The position numbers and the translations under genes were made by a program. Below the pieces are notes generated by a model, which was given only the letters and a program-made list of their open reading frames with translations, was not told the origin of the DNA and did no database searches. A stretch of DNA of 64,000 nucleotides from Cognatishimia sp. SS12 (GTDB taxonomy: Bacteria; Pseudomonadota; Alphaproteobacteria; Rhodobacterales; Rhodobacteraceae), in assembly GCF_028369055.1 (NCBI RefSeq), contig NZ_JAQNCZ010000002.1, positions 124,001 through 188,000 on the forward strand. The letters are read 5' to 3'. Positions 8,082-16,350 of this stretch are shown here, in pieces (the first letter of the stretch is position 1; each line of letters starts with the position of its first letter).

Positions 8082-8648
8082 ATGCGCTATCAAGTTTCAG
8101 GAAAACAGATCGATATCGGCGAATCTCTGCAAACACATGTGCAGGGAGAGCTTGGCGGAATTGTCGGCAAATATGCGGAACGCCCGACCGACGCCCAGAT
8201 CGTCTTTTCCAAAAGCGCTCATGAATTTGTCTGTGAAACCACGGTGCATCTGTCCACCGGATTGACGGCACAAGCGAAAGGTCGCGCAACAGAAATCTAT
8301 GCAGCCTTCGACAATTGCACTGAAAAAATGGAAAAACAGCTGCGCCGATACAAGCGGCGCCTGAAGGACCATCACAAGGACCGCAGCGAACCGGTTGAAC
8401 TTTCGGGGGCATCATCTTATATCCTCGCCACCGACAACGCTCAGGATGAGACGGAACCAGACACACTGCAGCCGATTATCGTGGCAGAGATGCAGACCCA
8501 GATCCCGTCCCTGTCCGTTGGCGAAGCTGTGATGCAGATGGAAATTGCTGGCGCACCGGTTCTGGTGTTCCGAAATGAGGGGAAAAACGGATTGAACGTG
8601 GTGTACCGCCGCGACGATGGCAACATCGGTTGGATCGATCCGCAGTAA
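8082..8648 (+). CDS. hpf: Ribosome hibernation promoting factor, long form
   Basis: A 188-residue long-form HPF that binds the 30S subunit and dimerises ribosomes into inactive 100S particles in slow growth. The N-terminal S30AE domain covers about residues 1-105 (MRYQVSGKQIDIGESLQTHV, with a basic helix KQLRRYKRRLKDHHK). After a linker, the C-terminal dimerisation domain (about 130-186) ends in the typical GLNVVYRRDDGNIGWIDP. A strong AAGGAG lies before the start. It is followed by ptsN, the conserved hpf-ptsN order. Confidence 0.94.
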   Translation: MRYQVSGKQIDIGESLQTHVQGELGGIVGKYAERPTDAQIVFSKSAHEFVCETTVHLSTGLTAQAKGRATEIYAAFDNCTEKMEKQLRRYKRRLKDHHKDRSEPVELSGASSYILATDNAQDETEPDTLQPIIVAEMQTQIPSLSVGEAVMQMEIAGAPVLVFRNEGKNGLNVVYRRDDGNIGWIDPQ

Positions 8649-8687
8649 AGAGTGTCGGGGACCATCCCGGCCGGAGATACAGGCTCG

Positions 8688-9152
8688 ATGGACCTATCTA
8701 CATTTCTACGCCCTGAGGCGGTCAAAGTGATTTCGGCCGCCTCTAGCAAACGACGCTTGCTGCAAGAATTCGGCGAAATCGCCGGAAGCTGCTATGGCCT
8801 TGATCCGGCTGAGGTCGTGAGTGCGCTGCAAGAACGTGAAAGCCTTGGGCCAACCGGAGTTGGCAAGGGCGTTGCGCTGCCCCACGCGCGGCTTGATGGC
8901 ATCGACACCGTGACCGGTGCCTTTATCCTTCTGGAAAAACCTGTTGATTTCAACGCTGTAGATCGCCAACCCGTCGATCTTGCCTTTGCGCTTTTTGCGC
9001 CGATGGACGCGGGTGTTGAACATCTGAAAGCCTTGGCCTTCGTGTCACGTACCCTGCGTGAACCCACGACCTGCTCCAAACTGCGGGCCAACCCCGAAGC
9101 CTCGACGCTGTTCACCATTCTGACCGAAACGGATTCGGTTCAGGCCGCTTAG
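8688..9152 (+). CDS. ptsN: PTS IIA-like nitrogen regulatory protein PtsN
   Basis: A 154-residue EIIA-Ntr protein, the last phospho-acceptor of the nitrogen PTS (PtsP-PtsO-PtsN), which regulates potassium transport and other targets. The active-site histidine is His66 in GVALPHARLD. Other conserved parts are LQERESLGPTGVGKG and PVDLAFALFAPMDAG. The ATG at 8688 with GGAG upstream is chosen over a GTG at 8652. It lies 39 bases after hpf. The convergent glycan gene ends only 10 bases away, so little room exists for a terminator. Confidence 0.93.
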   Translation: MDLSTFLRPEAVKVISAASSKRRLLQEFGEIAGSCYGLDPAEVVSALQERESLGPTGVGKGVALPHARLDGIDTVTGAFILLEKPVDFNAVDRQPVDLAFALFAPMDAGVEHLKALAFVSRTLREPTTCSKLRANPEASTLFTILTETDSVQAA

Positions 9153-9162
9153 GCCAGCGCGC

Positions 9163-10590
9163 TTAGGGCTGCCAGTTTTCAAATCCAAACGCCATATAGT
9201 CGCGCTGGTAGACATCTCGCGCCAGCGCCTCAATGTCTGCGTCATAGATCTCGGCCAGCGGGATCGGTCCAATCGGCTCAGCCGCCCCAAGCGCGGGCGC
9301 ATCCGAGCGGCCAACTTTCGCGGCAAGATAGGCCAGATCACGCGCCAAATCATCTTCGCGCAGCACCATATCCGGCACCGCCAGCACACCAAATCCAGAC
9401 AGGATGCTGGCCTGCGTCGACCAATAGCCATCTTGGCGAATCGCGGTCTGCCCGGCGAGATTCGCCTTGGTGAATTCCAGGTAGGATTTAAAGGCAGCCC
9501 GATGGGCGGCGGCATCATATCCGGCGTCTGGCATCTCTTCGGGGATGGGCAGTTTGAAGCGATTGCGCAGGGTGCGCCGGATCTTGGGAAAACCGCGATC
9601 ATGCGGCAGGATCATCTGGCAAAAAGACGCATGCGCCCGCGCCACCGGATGGCGCAGCACGCTGAACACCCGATGCGGTACATTGCGGCGTTTCCATTGG
9701 CGCACCGCCTTCTGGTTCAGCTCAGTCAGCAGCGCGTCAACGGGCACCCCATCCAGCGCCGCCATCCAGGCTTTGACCTGTTCAGTCGGTCCCCCTTGAA
9801 TTGGCAGGAACATCAGCCCGGACTCCGGGGTTGCCACATAAGAGGGCACCGCAGGCCCACGGCGTGGTTCGAAATTCGGCGTTCTGTTCAGGTTGAACAG
9901 ATCATACTGGGCCAGGGCCGCGGGGATGTCGTCAAAATTCTCGACCTTGTCAGCAAGCGGGCTGGGATTTTGGCGCTTGAGCTTGTTGTCCAGCATCTCC
10001 AACTGCGCCTCAATCCCCAGAAAGCGGGCCAGGCCGTTCATCACCGATACATCCTGCAGATCTTCGTAGGCGACATAAAACGCCGTCTGGCCACTGCGTT
10101 GCAGCGCGTTCAGCAGATAGACCTGAAACCCCTGCATGCGGGCGGTGAATTCAATGAATTCGTCGCCCTCAAACGTCACCTTGCTGTCGCGCCGCTTGCG
10201 CACATCGGTCAGCTTCCACTGCCCGGTGGCTTGGGCAATTTTCCAGCTGACGTAGCTGTCCATCGGATTGCGGGTCAGAATGATCTTGGCGCAGCGCGGA
10301 TCCTGTACGCAGCCATCCAAGATGCGCGGATCATGATCATGAAAGAACCGAAACCCACTGAGCGTGCCGGGCGTGGCCTTGATGGCATCCAACACAAGTT
10401 CTGGTGTTGCGTCACGCTGGGCCTGGGAAACGCCCAGCAGGTCCTGTTTGTTGGGGTAGCCAATGAAATGCGGGTTAAAGGCCTCGCCCAGACAGGCCAG
10501 CCCCGGGAAAGCATTGATGTTCGCTTCCAGAAAATTGGAGCCCGTGCGCATTTCTGCAAAAACAACGAAATAGTCGAACTGTTGGGTCAT
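9163..10590 (-). CDS. Sulfotransferase with two modules
   Basis: A 475-residue protein with sulfotransferase features. The N-terminal module resembles NodH/Stf0 sulfotransferases: a 5'-phosphosulfate loop at residues 15-19 (RTGSN) and a 3'-phosphate motif in IILTRNPMDSYVS. The second half (about 290-475) repeats the pattern of the Sulfotransfer_2 family, with VFSVLRHPVARAHASF and a C-terminal IYDADIEALARDVY, but the expected 5' loop is replaced by FLPIQGGPTEQ, so it may be inactive. It would transfer sulfate from PAPS to a sugar. The start at 10590 lies four bases after the upstream glycosyltransferase stop, in the same operon. Acceptor unknown. Confidence 0.8.
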   Translation of the reverse strand: MTQQFDYFVVFAEMRTGSNFLEANINAFPGLACLGEAFNPHFIGYPNKQDLLGVSQAQRDATPELVLDAIKATPGTLSGFRFFHDHDPRILDGCVQDPRCAKIILTRNPMDSYVSWKIAQATGQWKLTDVRKRRDSKVTFEGDEFIEFTARMQGFQVYLLNALQRSGQTAFYVAYEDLQDVSVMNGLARFLGIEAQLEMLDNKLKRQNPSPLADKVENFDDIPAALAQYDLFNLNRTPNFEPRRGPAVPSYVATPESGLMFLPIQGGPTEQVKAWMAALDGVPVDALLTELNQKAVRQWKRRNVPHRVFSVLRHPVARAHASFCQMILPHDRGFPKIRRTLRNRFKLPIPEEMPDAGYDAAAHRAAFKSYLEFTKANLAGQTAIRQDGYWSTQASILSGFGVLAVPDMVLREDDLARDLAYLAAKVGRSDAPALGAAEPIGPIPLAEIYDADIEALARDVYQRDYMAFGFENWQP

Positions 10591-10594
10591 GAAG

Positions 10595-12292
10595 TCACTG
10601 CACCAAATAGGGGCGACGCGGCAGGTTGCTGGAATCTGGGTCATCCGGCGTCACAGAAAAATCACCCATCAGATAAGGATGCATGCCCTGATTTTTCAGG
10701 TTCTGCAGAAACTTCCCAAATCCTGTAAGATCAGTCATGCGCGGGGCCTCGGTCAGGCGATGCGGAGAGCGGATGCGAATTTCGTCAACCACGCTTTGCA
10801 AAGGCTCCATCGGGGCCTCAATAAATTCGGCCATGGTCCAGATGCGCACCCTCGCCTTGGCCCAGGGTGACCGCAGAACATCAAGAAATTCAGATTCGAT
10901 TTTCTGCAGTTTTGCCGCTTCCTTGCGGATATCTGCAAAGTTGAGATTGGATTTGAACAAAGGCACGGCCCAAGCCCCGGAAATGACCGAGATTTGCGCA
11001 TTGGAATCCTTGGCCATCAGCCAATTGTTGCCTTGCTTGTCACCGGGGCCATATTGGAAACACTGCCGTTCCCCACGGGTGTTCCAGATCAGATTGGTCA
11101 AAAACGCGCGCGGGTTGTTATCGCGCAATGCCGCGTTGTCGGTCAGCGCGCCGTTCAGGATATGCTGCCCGGAGGCAAATTCTGCCCGCTTGGGTGCAAA
11201 CAGATGCCCGTGCACCTGACAGCCCGTGGCGCGCGCCAGCCAGGGTTCGAAATCTTCAAACAGTTCCGCAAAGCCCTGAAACACCGAATAGGGGGCTGAG
11301 GTCACGCCGTTTTCCCAGCTGTGGTGCAAGAAGCGTGACTGCATGTATAGACCGGGCCGGCCAATCGTGCGCCGCTCTACCGCTTTGGCAAAAAGCCGGT
11401 CGATTTTTGTCGGGTTGGGTTCGGCTGTGCGGCGCTCGGCGGTCTCGGGTTTGAGGAACGCGCTATAAAGCCGGTCGGCCCCCGGCCAGATTTTGCGCGC
11501 AACAAAACAATCGGATCGACGCAGAAGCTGTAGATGATCGTCGTAAAAGATGTGTGGTTTGCCCTGATAATCAAACTTGGACAGGGTCAGTGAGCGGCTT
11601 TCGATATCCGTGGAATAAAGCCGCGCCAGAGACTGAAAATAGCTTTCGTCCGGGATCCACACTTTCTGAAAATAGGCATCATAAGCCGGACGCTCCGGGT
11701 CCTGCAAAATGGCCGATAACGTCTGTCGCGTCAGGCACCACCATTGCGACCCCATATGCGGCACCAGACCATTGGGTATGCGGCGTTTCATCCCGATGCG
11801 GCGCTGAAATTTCACGTAACGATCAAACAAGAAGCGGTGCTTTTTCCATGAAAAGGGAAAGCGCAAGGTAAACCGCTCTGCGTCCAATCCGCCAACCGTC
11901 CAAGGCACATCCGCCGTGGTGGCTGATTCAATGAAATCAGTGCGCGGGCGGGCATCAAGGTAGTCTTTCAGCTCCGCCACCGGGCGCAGCGGCAAGCAGG
12001 AGCCAGAGGACAGATAGACATGGCGCACGTCAGGAAAGCGCTCCAGCATCAACTCGCTTGCCGATTGTGCCGCGGCGACAAGCCCCCACATGCCCCATTC
12101 GCATTTATGGCGCGCGCTGAATGTGATCAGCGGGTCTTGTGCCAAAGCCTCGCGAAAACTGCGATAGGTCTTGCGCGGCACCGATGCATCCACATGGATC
12201 ACAACCGGGCAACCTGATGCCGTCCAATGGCGCGCCACCTCTGTCGCGCGGTGCAGCGCCTCATGGACCAGCATGATCACCCCCAGCGTCAC
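10595..12292 (-). CDS. GT14-like (core-2/I-branching type) glycosyltransferase with C-terminal extension
   Basis: A 565-residue protein. The first 300 or so residues match the core-2/I-branching beta-1,6-N-acetylglucosaminyltransferase fold (GT14), with VIHVDAS, VYLSSGSCLPLRP, PHMGSQWWCLTR and the acidic WIPDESYFQSL motif. The rest is a family-specific C-terminal domain (DUF5928-like as I recall) with no assigned role. No signal peptide or membrane helix is visible. It overlaps the GT2 gene upstream by four bases (ATGA) and is followed by the sulfotransferase gene. It probably adds a branching sugar to a surface glycan; donor and acceptor are unknown. Confidence 0.8.
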   Translation of the reverse strand: MTLGVIMLVHEALHRATEVARHWTASGCPVVIHVDASVPRKTYRSFREALAQDPLITFSARHKCEWGMWGLVAAAQSASELMLERFPDVRHVYLSSGSCLPLRPVAELKDYLDARPRTDFIESATTADVPWTVGGLDAERFTLRFPFSWKKHRFLFDRYVKFQRRIGMKRRIPNGLVPHMGSQWWCLTRQTLSAILQDPERPAYDAYFQKVWIPDESYFQSLARLYSTDIESRSLTLSKFDYQGKPHIFYDDHLQLLRRSDCFVARKIWPGADRLYSAFLKPETAERRTAEPNPTKIDRLFAKAVERRTIGRPGLYMQSRFLHHSWENGVTSAPYSVFQGFAELFEDFEPWLARATGCQVHGHLFAPKRAEFASGQHILNGALTDNAALRDNNPRAFLTNLIWNTRGERQCFQYGPGDKQGNNWLMAKDSNAQISVISGAWAVPLFKSNLNFADIRKEAAKLQKIESEFLDVLRSPWAKARVRIWTMAEFIEAPMEPLQSVVDEIRIRSPHRLTEAPRMTDLTGFGKFLQNLKNQGMHPYLMGDFSVTPDDPDSSNLPRRPYLVQ

Positions 12293-13299
12293 GCCCAGTT
12301 TCCTTTCGACATGAGCCCCAAAATCTCAAGCTGGCGCCAATTGATATAGCGCTCGGACCATTTGCACCAAAGGTCAGGGTTGCGCTGCAGCGTCGCGGCA
12401 TAGGCCTCATATTCGACACTATCGCCATAGTGCTGCTTGCGGGCCAACTCTTCCTGCGCTTTCACCGGGAAGGTATTGAGAAACTTGGTATGCAAGAGCA
12501 TTCCGCTGGCTTTCTCTCCGCCCCATTCTTCGTAAACGCGGTTCAGCCCGCGCGGCAACAGCGCATGGGTTGAGCTGACATAGGCATAGTGGCGGTCCCA
12601 TTTCACCAGTGGAATTTTGTTCAGCGCTGGCGCCTGATAGGGCTTGTCGACAAAAAAAGCACGCGCGCGCGGGCCGCCCTGAATCCAGAGGTTGCCATAC
12701 TCATAGTTCTTTTTGATGGAGTAATTGCCCGCGTCAAACCAACTGGCGATGTCCATCGGGTTTTGACCCGCCGCATAGGGAAATTCGTCGATCCGCCCCT
12801 TGGGGTACATATCCAGCAGCATCGCAGAAAAACTGCGCAGCGATCCGCTATCCAGCCAATCGGTCAGTGCCTTGATCGGACGGCTGTCACAAAAGGGGTA
12901 GATGAAAAACTCATCCGGATCGACCACCAGCGTCCAATGCCCATGGGCGTATTTGCGTTTCAGCGCGTTCATCCAATCCACGCCAAAATTTGCCGCCTTG
13001 TAACTGCCCTTGGTATACCAGACCGACACATCCGGCATACCGCGCAACAGGTCCATCAACCCATCTGTGCTGTCATTGTCCACGACCAGGAAATGATCAA
13101 TGCCCATGTCGCGGTAGTATTGCAGGAAATAGGGAAAGCGGATGGCTTCGTTGCGGGCCGTTGTCACAAGCAGTGTGTGACCGGGTTTGATATGCCCCGT
13201 GTGATCCTGTTTGCACCGCAGTTGGCGTGACTTTCGCACCGCCCGGATGATCCGGCGTTTGCGGCGAATCCGCATGCGATACGAGTCCCAAAGCCCCAC
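12289..13299 (-). CDS. Glycosyltransferase family 2 protein (copy A)
   Basis: A 336-residue GT-A fold glycosyltransferase (Glyco_tranf_2_4 type). Key parts are TTARNEAIRFPYFLQYY, FLVVDNDSTDG and the metal-binding acidic motif VVDPDEFF, followed by MLLDMYPKG and GNLWIQGGPRARAFF. The N-terminus is strongly basic (RMRIRRKRRIIR), fitting membrane-surface association. It is related along its length to copy B at 13440, suggesting a tandem duplication that has diverged. It begins the GT2-GT14-sulfotransferase operon, with a separate promoter likely in 13300-13417. The sugar transferred is unknown. Confidence 0.85.
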   Translation of the reverse strand: MGLWDSYRMRIRRKRRIIRAVRKSRQLRCKQDHTGHIKPGHTLLVTTARNEAIRFPYFLQYYRDMGIDHFLVVDNDSTDGLMDLLRGMPDVSVWYTKGSYKAANFGVDWMNALKRKYAHGHWTLVVDPDEFFIYPFCDSRPIKALTDWLDSGSLRSFSAMLLDMYPKGRIDEFPYAAGQNPMDIASWFDAGNYSIKKNYEYGNLWIQGGPRARAFFVDKPYQAPALNKIPLVKWDRHYAYVSSTHALLPRGLNRVYEEWGGEKASGMLLHTKFLNTFPVKAQEELARKQHYGDSVEYEAYAATLQRNPDLWCKWSERYINWRQLEILGLMSKGNWA

Positions 13300-13417
13300 C
13301 GTTGCACACCACTTCTTAATTGCTATTCCGTGACGCCCTGCCTGTGCGCCCGCGTTTCAATGTTATGTCACAGTCATAATCTTGAAAGCAATGGATTTAG
13401 AAAGCGTTAGCCCCGGT

Positions 13418-13435
13418 TGTCGCCAATCGGCGACA
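13418..13435 (-). terminator. Hairpin after GT2 copy B (weak terminator or processing site)
   Basis: TGTCGCC and GGCGACA form a perfect seven-base stem with a four-base loop just beyond the stop of the GT2 copy B gene. There is no T run on the minus strand, so termination here would be Rho-dependent or incomplete. Confidence 0.35.
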
Positions 13436-13439
13436 GCCC

Positions 13440-14486
13440 TTAACCCAGTTGAAAGGGCAAAAGCGCTTCGGTCCACATTGGCGGGGACATTAACCCAAAT
13501 TGGACCAGTTGTTCTGGCCCCTCATAGGCGACGGATCCAGTATGCCAAAGATCCGGGGCCGTCATGATCTGATCATAATAGCCGTCAAAATCCTCGGGCC
13601 GGTTGAAATGCTGTTTGCGCTGCTTTTCTGTTTCCGATTTGGCAGCAATCTCAGGCAGGAATTTTGTGTGCAGCAACACACCAGACGGCCCTGCGCTGCC
13701 AGGGCCCGCATATTGATAGTTCAGCTTCGGCGGCAGAATGGAATGGCAGGAATTCACATAGGCAAATTTGCGGTGCCATTTGACCAGCGGCAATTTGTTC
13801 AACGTGGGTGAGCGATGCGGATCCTCGGCAAAAAACACCCGTTCCCGCACGCCGCCCTGCACCCATAAATTGCCGAGCGGCCACTGGCGCTGCGCGCGAT
13901 AGGGGCCGACATCAAACCATTGCAGAATGTCCCGCGGATCATCGCCGGGCGTATAACTTTGGCCGTTCACGGGACCTTTAGGATAAAGATCCAGCATCAT
14001 CGCGCCAAAGGCACGCCGGCCCTGCGAATCCAGCCACTGCGTCAATCCTTTCAAGGGCACCTGATCCTGCGCCGCATAGACCAGCACCTCATCCGCATCC
14101 ACCATGAGGCACCAGCGATTGTGGGCATGTTTGAATTGCAGCCATGTCAGCCAATCCAGCCCAAAACGCGCAGCATGATACCCCGCATCGGTTTGCCAAA
14201 GGGATACATCTGGTTGCGCCCGCAAATACGCCAGGCTGCCATCGTCGCTGCCATTGTCCACGATCAAAAACTGCGCCACGCCCAGCGCACGATAATGCGC
14301 CAGAAAAAACGGCAGCCGGGTCATTTCGTTGCGCATGACCGACACCGCAATAATGTCATCAGCCGCAAGATCGCCGGTCTGGTCCTTGACCGGCGTCAGC
14401 GCATGGCGCGCGCGAAACGCGCGCCACAACAGCCGCCGCCGTTTCAAGCGCATCCGGTAAGCATCAATTAACGATCTTTTCTGCAT
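13440..14486 (-). CDS. Glycosyltransferase family 2 protein (copy B)
   Basis: A 348-residue relative of copy A with the same order of motifs: SVMRNEMTRLPFFLAHYRALG, FLIVDNGSDDG, the acidic MVDADEVL, MMLDLYPKGP and GNLWVQGGVRERVFF, then KLPLVKWHRKFAYVNSCHS. The basic N-terminus (RMRLKRRRLLWRAFRAR) is also shared. The start lies two bases from the start of the divergent fusion gene at 14488, so the true start of one or both may be further in. It probably adds a different sugar in the same glycan as copy A. Donor and acceptor cannot be told. Confidence 0.83.
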   Translation of the reverse strand: MQKRSLIDAYRMRLKRRRLLWRAFRARHALTPVKDQTGDLAADDIIAVSVMRNEMTRLPFFLAHYRALGVAQFLIVDNGSDDGSLAYLRAQPDVSLWQTDAGYHAARFGLDWLTWLQFKHAHNRWCLMVDADEVLVYAAQDQVPLKGLTQWLDSQGRRAFGAMMLDLYPKGPVNGQSYTPGDDPRDILQWFDVGPYRAQRQWPLGNLWVQGGVRERVFFAEDPHRSPTLNKLPLVKWHRKFAYVNSCHSILPPKLNYQYAGPGSAGPSGVLLHTKFLPEIAAKSETEKQRKQHFNRPEDFDGYYDQIMTAPDLWHTGSVAYEGPEQLVQFGLMSPPMWTEALLPFQLG

Positions 14487-14487
14487 A

Positions 14488-16350
14488 GTGCGTCACAGGC
14501 GGGGCAAGTCCCCTTCAGCTTTGCACGACTATGGGGGCGCGGATCAATTGCTAAATCTTTCAAGCACCGCAACTGCGTCAACGCGCCCTCCTTTCCAGGC
14601 CCTGCACAAACGGCTGTTTGACGTCAGCCTTGTGCTCATTCTGGCCCCGCTCGCGCTGCCATTGCTGGGGCTACTGGCGCTCCTGGCGGTGCTGACCCAT
14701 GGGCGTCCGGTTTTTTTCGTGTCAGAGCGCATGGCTTCGCCCACGCACGGCTTTCAGATGATCAAGCTGCGCAGCATGCCCGGTGAGCAGAACGATGGCA
14801 AAGCCACCGGCGGTCACAAAATGCCATCATTGGGTTGGTACGGGCGCTTTCTGCGGCGCACCCACCTGGATGAATTGCCGCAGCTTTTAAATATCCTGAA
14901 GGGCGATATGTCCTTTGTCGGCCCGCGCGCGCCGCTTCGGCGATATGTGGAGGCGCGCCCGGATCTGTATGGCGCTGTGCTACAAGCACGCCCGGGCCTC
15001 ACCGGGCTGGCGACCGTGGTCTACCGCAAGACCGAGGGGCGCCTGCTGGCGCGCAGCCGATCGGCCGAAGAAAATGATCAGGTCTACTTGCGCCGTTGCG
15101 TGCCGCGCAAGGCACAGCTTGATCGGATTTACGTTGCCCATCAGAGCCTTGCGACAGATCTTAGAATTATTGCGGCCACCGTTTTCCCGCACATTCGCCC
15201 AATCGCCAAATGCGCCCAGCGCCGCGGCCCCGCGCCGCGCGCGGACCATGCCCATTTGCTGGCCCGCGCCCCGATGGGCAGCCAGTTGGGCCTTTATGCG
15301 GCAGAATTTGCCGGGGGCAGCATTCTGATCACCGGCGCAGGCGGATCAATCGGGTCAGAAATCTGCCGCAAGCTCGCCCGCTGCCATCCACGCGAGTTGA
15401 TCCTGCTTGAGCAGAGCGAATTGGCGCTCCACCAGATTTGCCAAGAGCTGACGGAAATTTGGCCCCAGATGACGGTGATGCCAATCCTTGGTTCTGTCAC
15501 CGATTCCGCGCTGCTGGAGGAGCTGTTTGAGAGCCGCAATGTTGATGTGGTCCTGCATGCCGCGGCTTACAAACATGTGCCCCTGCTTGAAGATAACCTG
15601 CGCCCAGCGCTGCACAACAATGTGCGCGGCACAGTGCGGCTGGCCAAGGCGGCGCGCAAGGCGCGGGTGGCGCGGTTTGTGCTGATCTCGTCAGACAAGG
15701 CTGTCCGCCCCAAATCCCGGATGGGGGCCAGCAAACGCCTTTCTGAAATTGTGCTGCAAGATATGGCCACCCGCAGCGGAGCCACCTGCTTTTCCATCGT
15801 GCGGTTTGGCAATGTGCTGGGCAGTTCCGGCTCTGTGGTGCCCCGATTTGAGGCGCAGATCGCGGCGGGCGGGCCCGTCACCGTCACCGACCCGCACATA
15901 TCCCGTTACCTGATGACCGTGTCCGAAGCGGTGGACCTTGTGCTGACCACAACAAAAACGGCGCAAAATGGCGATATCAACGTTTTGACGATGGGGCCGC
16001 CGGTGCGGATTGCCACGTTGGCAGAACGTATGATCCGCAGCGCAGGCAAAACGCCACAAGCGCGAGGGCGCCGCCGTGACGGCATTGCGATCACCTATGT
16101 AGGTTTGCGCCCTGGCGAAAAACTTTCAGAAGAACTGTCACTATCAGGGGCCTTGCACCCCACACCCCATCCACGCATTCACCGCGCACCTGACCCGTGC
16201 CCGACCGAAATCGAGGTCGCCACACTGCTAAGACAGCTGGATCAGGCACTAAAAAACCGCTGCGACGCAGAGGCCGCAGCGGTTATTGACCAATGGGCGA
16301 CGGGTCCAGTGAACACCACCGCCGAACATCGACATGAAAGAAAAGCTTAA
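14488..16350 (+). CDS. Fusion of initiating sugar-phosphate transferase and nucleotide-sugar 4,6-dehydratase
   Basis: A 620-residue protein joining two enzymes normally made separately. Residues about 38-230 are a PglC/WcaJ-like undecaprenyl-phosphate sugar-1-phosphate transferase: KRLFDV, a hydrophobic membrane segment at 46-70, and HLDELPQLLNILKGDMSFVG. Residues about 275-560 are a CapD/FlaA1/PglF-like NDP-sugar dehydratase: GAGGSIGSE at 283-291, HAAAYKHVP at 357-365, SSDKA at 401-405 and MGASKR. The second domain could make the sugar that the first attaches to the lipid carrier. The GTG at 14488 is uncertain because it abuts the divergent gene; TTG codons at 14524 or 14548 are alternatives. 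It ends overlapping cysQ by four bases. Confidence 0.85.
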   Translation: MRHRRGKSPSALHDYGGADQLLNLSSTATASTRPPFQALHKRLFDVSLVLILAPLALPLLGLLALLAVLTHGRPVFFVSERMASPTHGFQMIKLRSMPGEQNDGKATGGHKMPSLGWYGRFLRRTHLDELPQLLNILKGDMSFVGPRAPLRRYVEARPDLYGAVLQARPGLTGLATVVYRKTEGRLLARSRSAEENDQVYLRRCVPRKAQLDRIYVAHQSLATDLRIIAATVFPHIRPIAKCAQRRGPAPRADHAHLLARAPMGSQLGLYAAEFAGGSILITGAGGSIGSEICRKLARCHPRELILLEQSELALHQICQELTEIWPQMTVMPILGSVTDSALLEELFESRNVDVVLHAAAYKHVPLLEDNLRPALHNNVRGTVRLAKAARKARVARFVLISSDKAVRPKSRMGASKRLSEIVLQDMATRSGATCFSIVRFGNVLGSSGSVVPRFEAQIAAGGPVTVTDPHISRYLMTVSEAVDLVLTTTKTAQNGDINVLTMGPPVRIATLAERMIRSAGKTPQARGRRRDGIAITYVGLRPGEKLSEELSLSGALHPTPHPRIHRAPDPCPTEIEVATLLRQLDQALKNRCDAEAAAVIDQWATGPVNTTAEHRHERKA

